Source of the DNA: Celeribacter litoreus
Lineage (GTDB): Bacteria > Pseudomonadota > Alphaproteobacteria > Rhodobacterales > Rhodobacteraceae
Assembly: GCF_020165855.1 (NCBI RefSeq)
Contig: NZ_JAIUFY010000014.1
Location: 124,001-188,000 of the forward strand
DNA: 64,000 bases
Reading direction: 5' to 3'
The notes under the pieces were generated by a model that did no database searches, was not told the origin of the DNA, and saw only the letters and a list, made by a program, of their open reading frames with translations. Below are positions 35,331-44,178 of the stretch, piece by piece. Made by a program: the position numbers and the translations under genes. Numbering within the stretch: position 1 is the stretch's first letter; each line of letters begins with the position of its first letter.

Positions 35331-35969
35331 TCAGTTTCGAGAGCTAATTTTCTGGAATTCTTTCTTAAGGCCTGAGCTGTCAGCATTTCTGTATACATTC
35401 CTGACGGTATCGTAGTTTACCAGATGGTTGCCTGCGTTTTTGAAAGCCTCTTCGACAAGAGAAAACGCACAGTCTGACTGACTTCCTTCCGCTTTCTCCT
35501 TCTTAAATCCAATTCGGAGTGCATCGCTAACGCCTTTGTAGATCAGAATATCCCGATTCCAGTTATTCGAACGCGGGCGCCCCACCGGCTTGGGTCGCGT
35601 AAATTTGCCCTGGAGGGCGTCTGCCGCGACACGCCGCTGCGCAGAAGACAGCTTGGAATTCGCGCGAAGACGGTTGGAGCAAATCTTCAGGATGAGATCA
35701 TATGCCTCTGGCTCTTTTCCGGCGAGTTCGGCGAGCTCTTCGAACGCGGCATCATCAATCTTATACACCCCTTGTTTAATGACGATACGCTCGTCAGCGA
35801 GCCATAGGGTTTCAATTGCAGACCTAAACGAGCCCAACATTTCGATGGAGCGGGTCAGGCCACTCACATAGAACATATCCCAGTATGCTCGTCTTCTGCG
35901 CGGAGTGAGGTCTGCGCGCCACTTTAAGAGAGCCCCTCCAGTTTGGAGCCAAACGTCCTGATCGATCAT
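35331..35969 (-). CDS. uncharacterised protein between integrase and AlpA genes
   Basis: A 212-residue soluble basic helical protein. ATG 35969 is preceded by GGGAGGAAG. The segment GRPRSNNWNRDILIYKGVSDAL lies in the second half. It begins 20 bases after the integrase stop on the same strand, so the integrase transcript likely includes it. No family recognised; phage or island proteins with GRPR motifs are often DNA-binding. Confidence 0.65.
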   Translation of the reverse strand: MIDQDVWLQTGGALLKWRADLTPRRRRAYWDMFYVSGLTRSIEMLGSFRSAIETLWLADERIVIKQGVYKIDDAAFEELAELAGKEPEAYDLILKICSNRLRANSKLSSAQRRVAADALQGKFTRPKPVGRPRSNNWNRDILIYKGVSDALRIGFKKEKAEGSQSDCAFSLVEEAFKNAGNHLVNYDTVRNVYRNADSSGLKKEFQKISSRN

Positions 35970-35989
35970 AGTGCTTCCTCCCATTCGGG

Positions 35990-37147
35990 CTATGACGATG
36001 ACTTCGCCACATGCGCCGCCCATTTCTCCATCAACTCCCTCCGCTGATCGAGATAGTCTGTTCGACGATACGCGCGTTCGACCGCTCCGCCAACAATATG
36101 GGCCAGGGCCATCTCGGCCACCTCGCGTGGCGTGTTGGTCTCTTCGGCACACCAGGTGCGGAAACTGGAGCGGAAACCATGGGGCCGCGCCTCGAGACCC
36201 TTGCGCTCCATATAGCGCGCCATGGTGGCGTCAGAGATGACGCCCTTGCGCACGCTCGGGAACAGAAAGCCGTCACGCGCAAACGGCTTTGCTTGCTCGA
36301 TCACCCTGAGAGCCTCCGCCGAGAGCGGGATCCGATGCTCGTTACCAGTCTTCATGCGCTCTGACGACAAGGTCCAGATATCGCCCTCGATCTCGTCGAG
36401 GTGACAGAACCGGATCTCGCCCGAGCGCGCGGCTGTCAGGATCAGCAGACGCAGCGCGAGGTGAGTAATTGATCCCTCGTTGAGGCCCGCATAAAAGGCC
36501 GGCACCTCGTGCCAGTCCATGGCGGCAACGTGCTGTGCCTTGTGGCGGGACTTGCCAAGCAGGGCTTTTGCCTTCTCGGTCGCCTGGATATCAACATCCA
36601 GCCCCATGGCCGCCGCGTGCCGCATCACGATCCCCAGACGGTTCATCGCCTTGCGCGCAGTTTCGGCTTTCTCGTGCCAGATCGGGGCAAGCGTGTTCTT
36701 GATGTCCTGCTGGTCGATCTCTTCCACAGGGACGCGACCGATCTTCGGCAGCACATGCAGTTCGAGCGGTGAAAACCACCGACCGGATTTGCCGTCATTC
36801 TTGAGCTCGGCCTTCCGGGCCTCAAAAGCTTCCAGCGCAACCATCTCGAGCGTCGGCGCTGCTCGTGCGGCGAGACGCCTCTCGCGGTCCCGCTCCTTGA
36901 TTGGGTCTTTGCCTTTGCGCACGACGGTGCGCCACCGGTTTGCTTCCTCGCGCGCTTCCTTGAGTGTGACGTAGGTCAGGCTGCCCAGCCCCATCTCGCG
37001 ACGGCGCCCGTGAATGGTCACCCTAAGGAACCACTGACCACCGCCATCAGGCCTTTTGTGCAGCCACAATCCGCCGCCGTCAGAGTACTTCCCTGGCGGC
37101 GCATTTTTGATCTGAAGAGCCGAAAGCTTGTTCAATTCCCTCGTCAT
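35990..37147 (-). CDS. P4-type tyrosine integrase of the island
   Basis: A 385-residue integrase. The N-terminal arm-binding DUF4102-like domain begins LNKLSALQIKNAPPGKYSDG and contains GGQWFLRV. The core-binding domain follows, and the catalytic domain has Arg in TAARSGEIRF, Lys in RMKTGNEHRIPL, HGFRSSFR (His and Arg), ALAH and the nucleophile Tyr in VERAYRRTDYL. ATG 37147 was chosen over a TTG at 37195. It sits 134 bases inside attR, the usual position for integrases that target a tRNA 3' end. Confidence 0.96.
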   Translation of the reverse strand: MTRELNKLSALQIKNAPPGKYSDGGGLWLHKRPDGGGQWFLRVTIHGRRREMGLGSLTYVTLKEAREEANRWRTVVRKGKDPIKERDRERRLAARAAPTLEMVALEAFEARKAELKNDGKSGRWFSPLELHVLPKIGRVPVEEIDQQDIKNTLAPIWHEKAETARKAMNRLGIVMRHAAAMGLDVDIQATEKAKALLGKSRHKAQHVAAMDWHEVPAFYAGLNEGSITHLALRLLILTAARSGEIRFCHLDEIEGDIWTLSSERMKTGNEHRIPLSAEALRVIEQAKPFARDGFLFPSVRKGVISDATMARYMERKGLEARPHGFRSSFRTWCAEETNTPREVAEMALAHIVGGAVERAYRRTDYLDQRRELMEKWAAHVAKSSS

Positions 37148-37280
37148 ATTATCCACCCCTGAGTCCACCCTAATATGTGGGGTAGGGCGGGTCAAATTGG
37201 AATAGAGCGGTACAGGTGTTTCTATTTAAGTAATGAAAATAGATAGATAAAAGATCAATTTGAGACGGGCTGGAACATGT

Positions 37281-37305
37281 GTTCAAGTCCCTCCACCCGC
37301 ACCAT
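37281..37305 (+). repeat. attR: 25-bp copy of the tRNA-Leu 3' end
   Basis: Exact copy of 2049-2073, including the T-arm segment GTTCAAGTCCCTCCACC and the CCA end. It is not a tRNA gene, since the upstream 60 bases do not match. It marks the right boundary of the island. Confidence 0.95.
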
Positions 37306-37422
37306 ATTCCTCAAGAAACAGAGCTAATATCTGCCGCGTGTTCCGATGGGGCCGACGCGCCAGATGTCTTTGGCGGCCGTCAAACGCGATGGGTGTCCAC
37401 AGGGCGGCGTGGCCCACGCCCC

Positions 37423-38943
37423 TCAGAGGCGTTCCATTTTTTCGATCATCTGACAGCCGATCGGGCCATCAAACAGGATCAAGTAACGGTATGTTGCTCT
37501 TTGATTGGAAATAAGCTTGCCCAGCTGATCGAACACAAGTTCGTCGCCTGTGACAGTCTTGCGCCAGTATTCGCACTCTCCAATGAACACGTCATATTCG
37601 GATTTGCTTTGCGTGTTTGACAGGAAGCGCAACGTTGGTTCCTGAATGGACCGGAGGGTGCCGGTCTTCTCGACGTCGTAACCATTATATCGCTCAACCG
37701 TGTTGAGGGACATCGCGCGTCCGATTTTGTGGAGACGTTCGCCGGTCCTCAGGTCATATATTTGGTAATTACAAGCGGTCGCACCGTAGAATGTGTCGCC
37801 ATAGTAGCGCCACGTGCAGTCGTCGCCGACAGAAAGGAAAAGATGACCGAAGGTCACTTCCTGATTTTCTGGACTTTGGTAGTCGGCGATGTAGTAACTT
37901 CTTGCCGTGATTTTTTGACCGTCGATGACAGGATAATATGAAGAGCCGTTGGCTTGTACGAACTTGACCTCCGGCCCCGCACCTGCAGGCGCATAGCCCT
38001 TCTTCAGAGATGCAGGATTAACGTCGCGCGGGGTCCAGTTGCTTTGGATGGCGCGGGCTTGGGACAGGATGTTTGGTGCATTGGTGCGGGCGGCCTCGTA
38101 GGGCGCGGGGTTCATGTCTGAGAGGAATTCTGCGGGCAGGTTCAGGAGCTTGTTATAGTCCTCCATGATCGACGACAGTGTGCTTCGATGGGCGGATAGG
38201 TTGGTGTAGCCGACGTTGCTCATGGACGGGTTCGCCGGTTTCGCGAGTTTGCGCTGCGCCTTGAAACCTGTGCTGCGCTCGACGCCATCGGCGAGGTGGT
38301 TATAGGCCGTGATAGCGGCGCGGACACTCGGCCAGTCGGTGTTCCGGCGATACCACTCCTGTAGGTCGTAGGCCGTAAAGTTGATCGAAACGATGTGCGC
38401 ATCCACGAGGGTCAGGCCCGAGGCAAAGGCCTTTTTCGCGTCGGAGGCCCCGAGAAAGTCGGAGCCCTTATCCTCCATCAGGAAATTGTCCCAGTTCGGG
38501 GATTCAGGCACGTTGAACGACCATGTGGTGCCATCCGGCTTGCCCGGATCGCCCACGTCGGTGATGACCTTCACAATGCGGCTGTTGGACTCGCCAGTGC
38601 GAAAGCGGAAGGCGATTTTGACGTTGTAGGCCTGATAGAGCATCTGCGCCTCGGTTGGCAGATTGGACAGTCCGACGCGGAAATAGGTGCCCGATCCATC
38701 GAGCGCAGGCAGATCGACATAGGTCCAGCCGGGCGCGATTTCATATCGGAAGCGTGTGGAGACGACGGGTTCCCCGAGGAGCGAGAAGAGATCAATCTTC
38801 GCATCCCAGCTATAGGCCCGTTCCGGATCCATTTCGCCGGGGTCGTTGTAGGTAAAGCTGTAGGTGTCGGCGGCTGTCACAGGCTGCGTGAGGCCGAGGG
38901 CGAGCACGAGGAGGAGGACGAGGCGTTTCAGGACGTGGGTCAT
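37423..38943 (-). CDS. uncharacterised exported protein, 506 residues
   Basis: ATG 38943 lies two bases after the stop of the upstream gene, so the two are coupled. An N-terminal signal peptide (LKRLVLLLVLALGL...VTAA, about 24 residues) is followed by a secreted, aromatic and Tyr-rich mature protein with no recognised domain. It ends next to the island's right border, on the chromosomal side; the 117 bases between it and attR hold nothing clear. Confidence 0.72.
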   Translation of the reverse strand: MTHVLKRLVLLLVLALGLTQPVTAADTYSFTYNDPGEMDPERAYSWDAKIDLFSLLGEPVVSTRFRYEIAPGWTYVDLPALDGSGTYFRVGLSNLPTEAQMLYQAYNVKIAFRFRTGESNSRIVKVITDVGDPGKPDGTTWSFNVPESPNWDNFLMEDKGSDFLGASDAKKAFASGLTLVDAHIVSINFTAYDLQEWYRRNTDWPSVRAAITAYNHLADGVERSTGFKAQRKLAKPANPSMSNVGYTNLSAHRSTLSSIMEDYNKLLNLPAEFLSDMNPAPYEAARTNAPNILSQARAIQSNWTPRDVNPASLKKGYAPAGAGPEVKFVQANGSSYYPVIDGQKITARSYYIADYQSPENQEVTFGHLFLSVGDDCTWRYYGDTFYGATACNYQIYDLRTGERLHKIGRAMSLNTVERYNGYDVEKTGTLRSIQEPTLRFLSNTQSKSEYDVFIGECEYWRKTVTGDELVFDQLGKLISNQRATYRYLILFDGPIGCQMIEKMERL

Positions 38944-38945
38944 CT

Positions 38946-40448
38946 TCAGTTCTCCAACCATGCTTGGAAGTTCGCCTGTTCTGCTGCGGAGCGCGTCGGG
39001 CGGTTGCCATTGTCGAGGGAGGCGAGAGAGGAGGGGGCGTAGGAGGGAGCGGTCTGCTCCGTCCATGTCGTCGTGCTGGCCGTGGTGACCGTCGCGCCTC
39101 CGTCGTTGGAAGAGGACCCGAACAATCCGCCAATACCCCCCGCGACCCAGATCACGGGCTTCGCCACGGCTCTGGTGATGTCCTTTGCTCCGTTGACAAT
39201 ATCCCGACCCATGCGGTCGCTGGTGTGTGGGGAGACAAGCGTAATCGTGATGACGAATGACGCGATCACGATCAGCGGCACGACGGTGAGCGCCAATCCG
39301 TATTTCTTCCAGAACAGGAACGGTTTGGTTGTGTGACCGGTCTCAAGTTGTTTGTCGTAGGCTTTGGCGAGGTAGTCGTAGAGAAGGCGCTCGCTTTCAT
39401 TCTTGGAACGCGCGAGCGTCCCCTCGAACTTACGCAGCACCGCCTCGCTCCGGCCAGAAGAGAAGGGGCGTTCGCTCTTCGCCATATAGTCCACGGGGTG
39501 CATATCGACGGGACGCGTGGCGGGGGGCGCGGACTTGAGCCATCCTTTGATGGTCGGGGTGTAGAGGGTCCAGAGCGCGGCAGACGGACGGCCCGTGTCG
39601 GAGAACCCGTCTCTCAGAACCCGCGCGAGTTCCTGACGGCCGAAGTCTCCGGCGGCCTTGTAATCGTTGAGGGCGAAATTCGGCGGCGTTTCCGCGCAGA
39701 TGCGTCTCAGCTCAGCGATATCTGGGAGCATGTAATCCCATGCGTCTTCGATAGATTGCGGACGGTGGCCCGCGCCGACTTCCAGCGCTTTCAAAACGCC
39801 GACGTTCAGTGAGATCTTATCAATGATCGGCTTGATGAACGCCGGTATGAGAAAGAGCTTTTGTTCGCCGGACCCCAAAACAAACGTGTTCGGGTAGTAG
39901 CCGTCTACGCGTTCCCGTTCTCTGATGATCGCGGCATCACGCACCAACGTCTCAGAGCGGGTGGCCTGACCCTTTCGCACCTCTTCCATGGCGAGTTTCT
40001 CAAATGCCATGATGCCATGGAAGGACACACCTGCGGCCACGAGCCGGTCGGCGGGATGAAGATCGGCGGGACCGTCGGCAGCGGCGCCAAAGGCTGCGCG
40101 ATAGGCGTCTTCGATCCGGTCGATCTGTTTCGGGGTGAAATGCGCGCTCCAGAGAGGCGCGTTCGCGGGCTTGGCCTTTGACTGCTGTTTCGGTGGGGTT
40201 TTGGGGGCTTCGACCTCCTCAATGCGAGTGATCTCTGCCCGTGAATTAAAGGTCGCACCAACTGCGACCGTATGCCGTATGATGCCGGAGATTGGTGCGG
40301 CCTGTCGCACGATGCGGCCACCGTCCACTTCAAGGACCGCGAAGGGCTGCCCTTTTTCGACGGGGGCGCCGTCCTGGATCAGAAACTGGATCAGACGGAA
40401 CGGATAAAGGGTTTCGTCGCTGGGGCTCTGGATTGCATAGGTCGGCAT
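38946..40448 (-). CDS. membrane protein with N-terminal lipoyl-like domain lacking the modified lysine
   Basis: A 500-residue protein. The first 75 residues have the shape of a biotinyl/lipoyl hammerhead (LIQDGAPVEKGQPFAVLEVD, then APISGIIRHTVAVGATF), but the turn that normally holds the modified Lys reads DGG, so it is not lipoylated there. The long middle is helical, with TKPFLFWKKYGLALTVVPLI beginning a single membrane segment near residue 390. The C-terminal 80 residues are Ser/Thr-rich and probably outside. Coupled with the exported protein downstream; together they may form an envelope complex. Confidence 0.7.
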   Translation of the reverse strand: MPTYAIQSPSDETLYPFRLIQFLIQDGAPVEKGQPFAVLEVDGGRIVRQAAPISGIIRHTVAVGATFNSRAEITRIEEVEAPKTPPKQQSKAKPANAPLWSAHFTPKQIDRIEDAYRAAFGAAADGPADLHPADRLVAAGVSFHGIMAFEKLAMEEVRKGQATRSETLVRDAAIIRERERVDGYYPNTFVLGSGEQKLFLIPAFIKPIIDKISLNVGVLKALEVGAGHRPQSIEDAWDYMLPDIAELRRICAETPPNFALNDYKAAGDFGRQELARVLRDGFSDTGRPSAALWTLYTPTIKGWLKSAPPATRPVDMHPVDYMAKSERPFSSGRSEAVLRKFEGTLARSKNESERLLYDYLAKAYDKQLETGHTTKPFLFWKKYGLALTVVPLIVIASFVITITLVSPHTSDRMGRDIVNGAKDITRAVAKPVIWVAGGIGGLFGSSSNDGGATVTTASTTTWTEQTAPSYAPSSLASLDNGNRPTRSAAEQANFQAWLEN

Positions 40449-40634
40449 CAGGTGTCCGATTCAAAAACAAGGTCACTAAGGTATGGGTTTTGAGACTCTT
40501 TTAATTCGCGAGTCGTGGTGAATGTGAAGAGGTGTCCCTTGGTTTTGGGGTGGATTGGACTGACTGACCCAACGTAAGGTTGCGGCTTTCGCGTAAGTTT
40601 TAGGATGTGGAGGGGGAAGCGGTCTCGCAAATAG

Positions 40635-40660
40635 AAAAACCCGCAGCACTGTGCCACGGG
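40635..40660 (-). terminator. terminator of the aldehyde dehydrogenase gene
   Basis: On the minus strand GCCCGTGGCACAGTGCTGCG forms an imperfect stem with the following GG and is followed by TTTTTCTATTT. It lies 52 bases past the dehydrogenase stop. The rest of 40449-40711 shows no gene. Confidence 0.65.
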
Positions 40661-40711
40661 CTTCTTGTCTTTTGCGGAGAGCCGTACGCTGGCGCGGACC
40701 GCCCGTATCCC

Positions 40712-42157
40712 TCAAAACGGGTAATGCTGTTTCGGGTTCTCGATTGTGATCCAACGCAGGTCGGTGAACTCCGCAATGCCCGCCTTTCCGCCAAAACGAC
40801 CGTAGCCGGAGGCCTGCACACCGCCGAAGGGCATTTGCGGTTCGTCGGAGACGGTCGGGCCGTTGATGTGGCAGATGCCGCTGCGGATTTTGTTGGCGGC
40901 GTCCAGTGCTTTGGTAATGTCTTGCGAGAAGACCGCAGACGACAGGCCGTATTCGGTATCATTGGCGACAGCGATGGCTTCTTCCGCGTCTTTCACGCGG
41001 ATAATGGATTTCACCGGACCAAAGCTTTCTTCGGTGTAGATGCGCATGTCCGGCGTCACACCGTCGAGCAACGTGGCCGAATGGATCGCGCCATCCCGCG
41101 TGCCGCCCGCGACGAGTTTCGCGCCTTTTCCGGTCGCGTCCGCAATGAGCGCGTCCATCTTTTCCGCGGCCCCCTCGGACACGAGCGAGCCGAGCACGAC
41201 CTTTTCGCGCGGGTTGCCGTAGGGCAGGGTCGCGGCTTTGGCGGCGAGTTTTTCGATGAAGGCATCGGCCACCGCCTCAACGACGATGATGCGCTCAGTC
41301 GACATGCAGATCTGGCCCTGGTTCATGAAAGAGCCGAAGATCGCTGCGTTCACGGCGCCCTCGAGATCGGCATCTTCGAGCACCACGAACGGCGCCTTGC
41401 CACCGAGCTCCAAGAGTGCTGGTTTGAGGTTTTCGCCTGCCAAACGGCCAATAATGCGTCCTACACCTGTGGAGCCGGTGAAGTTCACGTGACGAACTTC
41501 CGGCGCTTCGATCAGGGCTTTGACGATCTCGGCGGCGTCTTCCGGCGCGTTGGAGATCACGTTGATCGCGCCCTTCGGCAGACCTGCTTCGGTCAAGCAC
41601 TCGCCAATCAGGCGATGCACACGCGGACACAGCTCCGACGACTTGAGGATCACGGTGTTACCGCAGGCCAGCGCTGTCGCGACCGCACGCGTGCCGAGGA
41701 TCACAGGCGCGTTCCACGGTGCAATCCCGAGGCAGACACCGCGCGGTTTGGCGACCGCCATGGCGAGCGTGCCGGGCTTGTTCGCGGGAATGACCTCTCC
41801 GCCGACCTGCGTGGTCATGGCGCCGGCCTCACGCAGCATCCCTGCCGCGAGATGGACGTTAAAGCCAGCCCAGATCGCCGTCGCGCCGGTTTCTTCGACC
41901 ATCGCGTCGACGAATTCGCCCGCGCGCGCATCCATAATGTCGGCAGCAGTTGTGAGCACCTTGCGGCGTGCCTCTGGCCCTTGAACGGACCATTCCGCAA
42001 AAGCGGCCTGTGCTGCGGCGACGGCTTTGAGCGCGTCCGCGACAGAGGCGGCTGCGGCCTCCGTCGCCACAGCGCCCGTCACCGGATCGGTGCGGCTATA
42101 GGTTTTGCCTGCCTCCGCTGCGACATCTGCGCCGCCGATCAAAAGATCACATTTCAT
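40712..42157 (-). CDS. aldehyde dehydrogenase (aromatic-aldehyde type)
   Basis: A 481-residue NAD(P)-dependent aldehyde dehydrogenase. It contains the cofactor segment NFTGSTGVGRIIG, the general base Glu in LELGGKAPF near residue 248, and the catalytic Cys in MNQGQICMSTERI near 282. The C-terminal NGPTVSDEPQMPFGGVQASG and YGRFGG resemble vanillin/salicylaldehyde dehydrogenases. It oxidises an aldehyde to the acid in the cytoplasm. ATG 42157 follows GGGAGGAG. It is a single-gene unit with its own terminator. Confidence 0.9.
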   Translation of the reverse strand: MKCDLLIGGADVAAEAGKTYSRTDPVTGAVATEAAAASVADALKAVAAAQAAFAEWSVQGPEARRKVLTTAADIMDARAGEFVDAMVEETGATAIWAGFNVHLAAGMLREAGAMTTQVGGEVIPANKPGTLAMAVAKPRGVCLGIAPWNAPVILGTRAVATALACGNTVILKSSELCPRVHRLIGECLTEAGLPKGAINVISNAPEDAAEIVKALIEAPEVRHVNFTGSTGVGRIIGRLAGENLKPALLELGGKAPFVVLEDADLEGAVNAAIFGSFMNQGQICMSTERIIVVEAVADAFIEKLAAKAATLPYGNPREKVVLGSLVSEGAAEKMDALIADATGKGAKLVAGGTRDGAIHSATLLDGVTPDMRIYTEESFGPVKSIIRVKDAEEAIAVANDTEYGLSSAVFSQDITKALDAANKIRSGICHINGPTVSDEPQMPFGGVQASGYGRFGGKAGIAEFTDLRWITIENPKQHYPF

Positions 42158-42335
42158 TGGGTCTCCTCCCTTCAATCCGTTGCCTGTTGGGTCACTATGG
42201 GTGCGCCTGTCGTGGTCGCAACCCTTATCGGTCACGCACCACGAAAAGGTGACTGCACGGAAATAGCGCGCGAAGGCGAAGGCGGTGGGGGCGAGAAGGA
42301 ATCAATCAGGTTTTTTTAGGGGCGGTCGCGCCGTG

Positions 42336-42641
42336 TCAGTACGCGAAGGCCTGAACCTTTTCAGAGGTATCAAGCATAAACATCTCCTCTTCCGTCGCCT
42401 CGAAAGAGGTCGCCTTGCGCTCGCGATAGCGGAGAATGCGTTTGAGCTCGGGGTAATGGCTCCAATCCCAGGAGGAGTACCTGCCACCGGAGACGATAGA
42501 CGTCTGGCGCATGGAAAATCCGAACCTATCTTCGAACACAACCTCAACCAAGGTGCCGGGCCGCACGGGACAGCCCTTTCCGTCATGGAGGACCCAAGGG
42601 CCCCAGCCATCTCCATCACCTCGGTTTTTGGAGGTTGTCAT
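42336..42641 (-). CDS. small protein, 101 residues, unknown
   Basis: Soluble, with Trp/Gly-rich N-terminal part GWGPWVLHDGKGCPVRPGTL and the segment YSSWDWSHYPELKRILRYRE. Proteins of this pattern occur in phage and Rhodobacterales genomes without a known role. Another frame overlaps it almost fully (42302-42619) but is proline/arginine-rich and less protein-like. Confidence 0.6.
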   Translation of the reverse strand: MTTSKNRGDGDGWGPWVLHDGKGCPVRPGTLVEVVFEDRFGFSMRQTSIVSGGRYSSWDWSHYPELKRILRYRERKATSFEATEEEMFMLDTSEKVQAFAY

Positions 42642-42888
42642 GATCCAGAGCCTCTACGTGTCAGATGTTGGATGATCGTATCCGTTATACTGAGGTTAAT
42701 TTTTTCGGGCTTTCGCTCAATGTCCAAATTGGAAACATTATGATCGGAATTTGGAAACAGTCAACGGTTTGAACTGGTTACTTTCGGCGCGATCGTGGCT
42801 GCGCGCGGCGCGCGATCTCTCGTTGCGGATTGGGCTCGGTTAAGTGAAAGAGATACGCCCTCCGCAAGAGATCATCACGCGTGGAACA

Positions 42889-43248
42889 TCAGATTTTCAG
42901 AGTACCTTCGACCTTGCGGAGGCTCAGACGGGCCATGCCGAGGTTCGCGTTCTGACGGTCGAGGGCAAGGTAGAGAAAGACGCTCGGATTGTCGGTCAGC
43001 GGACGGATGAGGTGGAGCTGGGTGCCGAGTGTAATCAAAATGTCTTCGATGTGGTCATGGTCAAGGCCGAGCACTTTCATCGCGGCGTTCTTTGAGCGCA
43101 CGACTTCAGTGTTGGCAGCAGCGGCAGCTTCGAGGTCGAAGCTCACGCGGCTCGATTCACTTTCGAGCATGAGCCCGGTTTCACTGTCGACAAGGCAGGC
43201 ACCGACGAAGCCGGTGACATTCTTAAGCTCGGAGATGTTGGTAGACAT
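42889..43248 (-). CDS. roadblock/LC7-like protein, paralogue B
   Basis: 119 residues, starting MSTNISELKNVTGFVGACLV. It is very similar along its full length to the 43819-44178 protein, and both end LRKxEGTLKI. The pattern (beta strand GFIGACLVDSETGLML, long helices, C-terminal strand NLGMARLSL) suits the roadblock/LC7 or profilin-like fold used by small-GTPase regulators and signalling scaffolds. No GTPase gene is nearby. The fold assignment is inference. Confidence 0.72.
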   Translation of the reverse strand: MSTNISELKNVTGFVGACLVDSETGLMLESESSRVSFDLEAAAAANTEVVRSKNAAMKVLGLDHDHIEDILITLGTQLHLIRPLTDNPSVFLYLALDRQNANLGMARLSLRKVEGTLKI

Positions 43249-43818
43249 ACGTTAAAGGTCCGTTTCTGGAGGTTTATTGCTAATGATTACTCTTGGAGAA
43301 ACCATTTGGATCAGACTTATGTTCGAAAGACGTTTGGAAAAGGGAGATTTGTGGAGAAATTCTCCCACAAATGAGGCCGAAATGTGTCGGTGCGTCTTAT
43401 TGAATATGACCTAAATATATTGATTTTCTTTGAAAACAAAGCCTTAAGGTGAATTTTCCCGTAATTGGGCGCCCATTGTGAATTTCCGCACTTTTTTTGT
43501 TCGTAAACTCATGTCCGCCGCGCGAAATCACCCTATGAGGGATATCTCGGGAGTGCGCTCTCCTGATGGTGGAAAAATTCCTCAACAGGGCGGGAATCGC
43601 GGGAGAGCGATCCGGTTTTTTGCTTCATATTAGAAGAATGTATTGCTGAGCCGCATAATGGAAAGAATTTTTTCGTTTCGGCGCCCGTTCGGTCGCGTCG
43701 CGTCTTGGACGTTGGAAAATGCGGCCTGCAATTTGGTGCGCCTATTCGCATTTGCGGGCGCACGGGGCTGATGCCTCGTGCGCCCAGTCTCACGCTCGGA
43801 GTGGGAACTCCGTGTCCC
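43249..43818. other. 570-bp gap between the roadblock-like paralogues
   Basis: No gene supported. A 9-bp perfect stem GGGCGCACG (43756-43764) / CGTGCGCCC (43777-43785) lies past the 3' end of paralogue A and may terminate it. An imperfect stem at 43347-43372 (ATTTGTGG...CCACAAAT) lies in the leader region of paralogue B. Confidence 0.55.
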
Positions 43819-44178
43819 TTAAATCTTCAGGGTGCCTTCGATCTTGCGCAGGCTCAGACGCGCCATGCCGAGGTTTGCGCTCTGGCGGTCCAGCGCCATG
43901 TAGATAAAGACAGTCGGCTCTGCCGAGAGAGGGCGGATCAGGTGGAGTTGGGTGCCGAGGGTAATGAGGATGTCTTCGATATGGTCGCCATCAAGTCCGA
44001 GCACTTTCATGGCGGAGTTCTTTGCGCGCACAACTTCTGTGTTGGCCGCTGCCGCAGCTTCGATATCAAAGCCGCCACGACCGAGTTCGCTATTCAGCAT
44101 GAGACCGGTTTCGCTATCGACGAGGCAGGCGCCAATGAAACCGGAGACGTTTTTCAGTTCGGTGATGTTAACAGACAT
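43819..44178 (-). CDS. roadblock/LC7-like protein, paralogue A
   Basis: 119 residues from ATG 44178, preceded by AGAAGGTAAC. It shares FDIEAAAAANTEVVRAKNSA and HIEDILITLGTQLHLIRPL (with few changes) with paralogue B. The duplication is local, same strand, with different intergenic DNA, so each copy has its own promoter and terminator. Function unknown. Confidence 0.75.
   Translation of the reverse strand: MSVNITELKNVSGFIGACLVDSETGLMLNSELGRGGFDIEAAAAANTEVVRAKNSAMKVLGLDGDHIEDILITLGTQLHLIRPLSAEPTVFIYMALDRQSANLGMARLSLRKIEGTLKI

Larger units (their letters stand above)
2049..37305. mobile_element. 35-kb integrative genomic island in tRNA-Leu(UAG)
   Basis: Bounded by the 25-bp att repeats at 2049-2073 and 37281-37305. 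The inside edge carries a P4-type tyrosine integrase, an AlpA-like excisionase and a primase-helicase. Contents in order: IS scars, an uncharacterised module with VirD4-like ATPase, sigma-like factor and SF1 helicase, a cargo zone with metal transporter and defence-like genes, then the integration/replication core. No relaxase, type IV pore, capsid, portal or terminase gene is visible inside. It is therefore not a complete ICE or prophage; it could be a mobilisable island, a satellite-like element or a decayed ICE. Many genes are visibly more AT-rich than the flanking chromosome. Confidence 0.92.

Noticed and set aside
37281-37305. A second tRNA-Leu
   Set aside because: Only the 3' 24 bases of a tRNA are present; no acceptor 5' strand, D arm or anticodon arm upstream. 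It is attR.
40607-42319. 570-residue rightward frame opposite the aldehyde dehydrogenase
   Set aside because: Antisense shadow; the dehydrogenase with its catalytic motifs is on the other strand.
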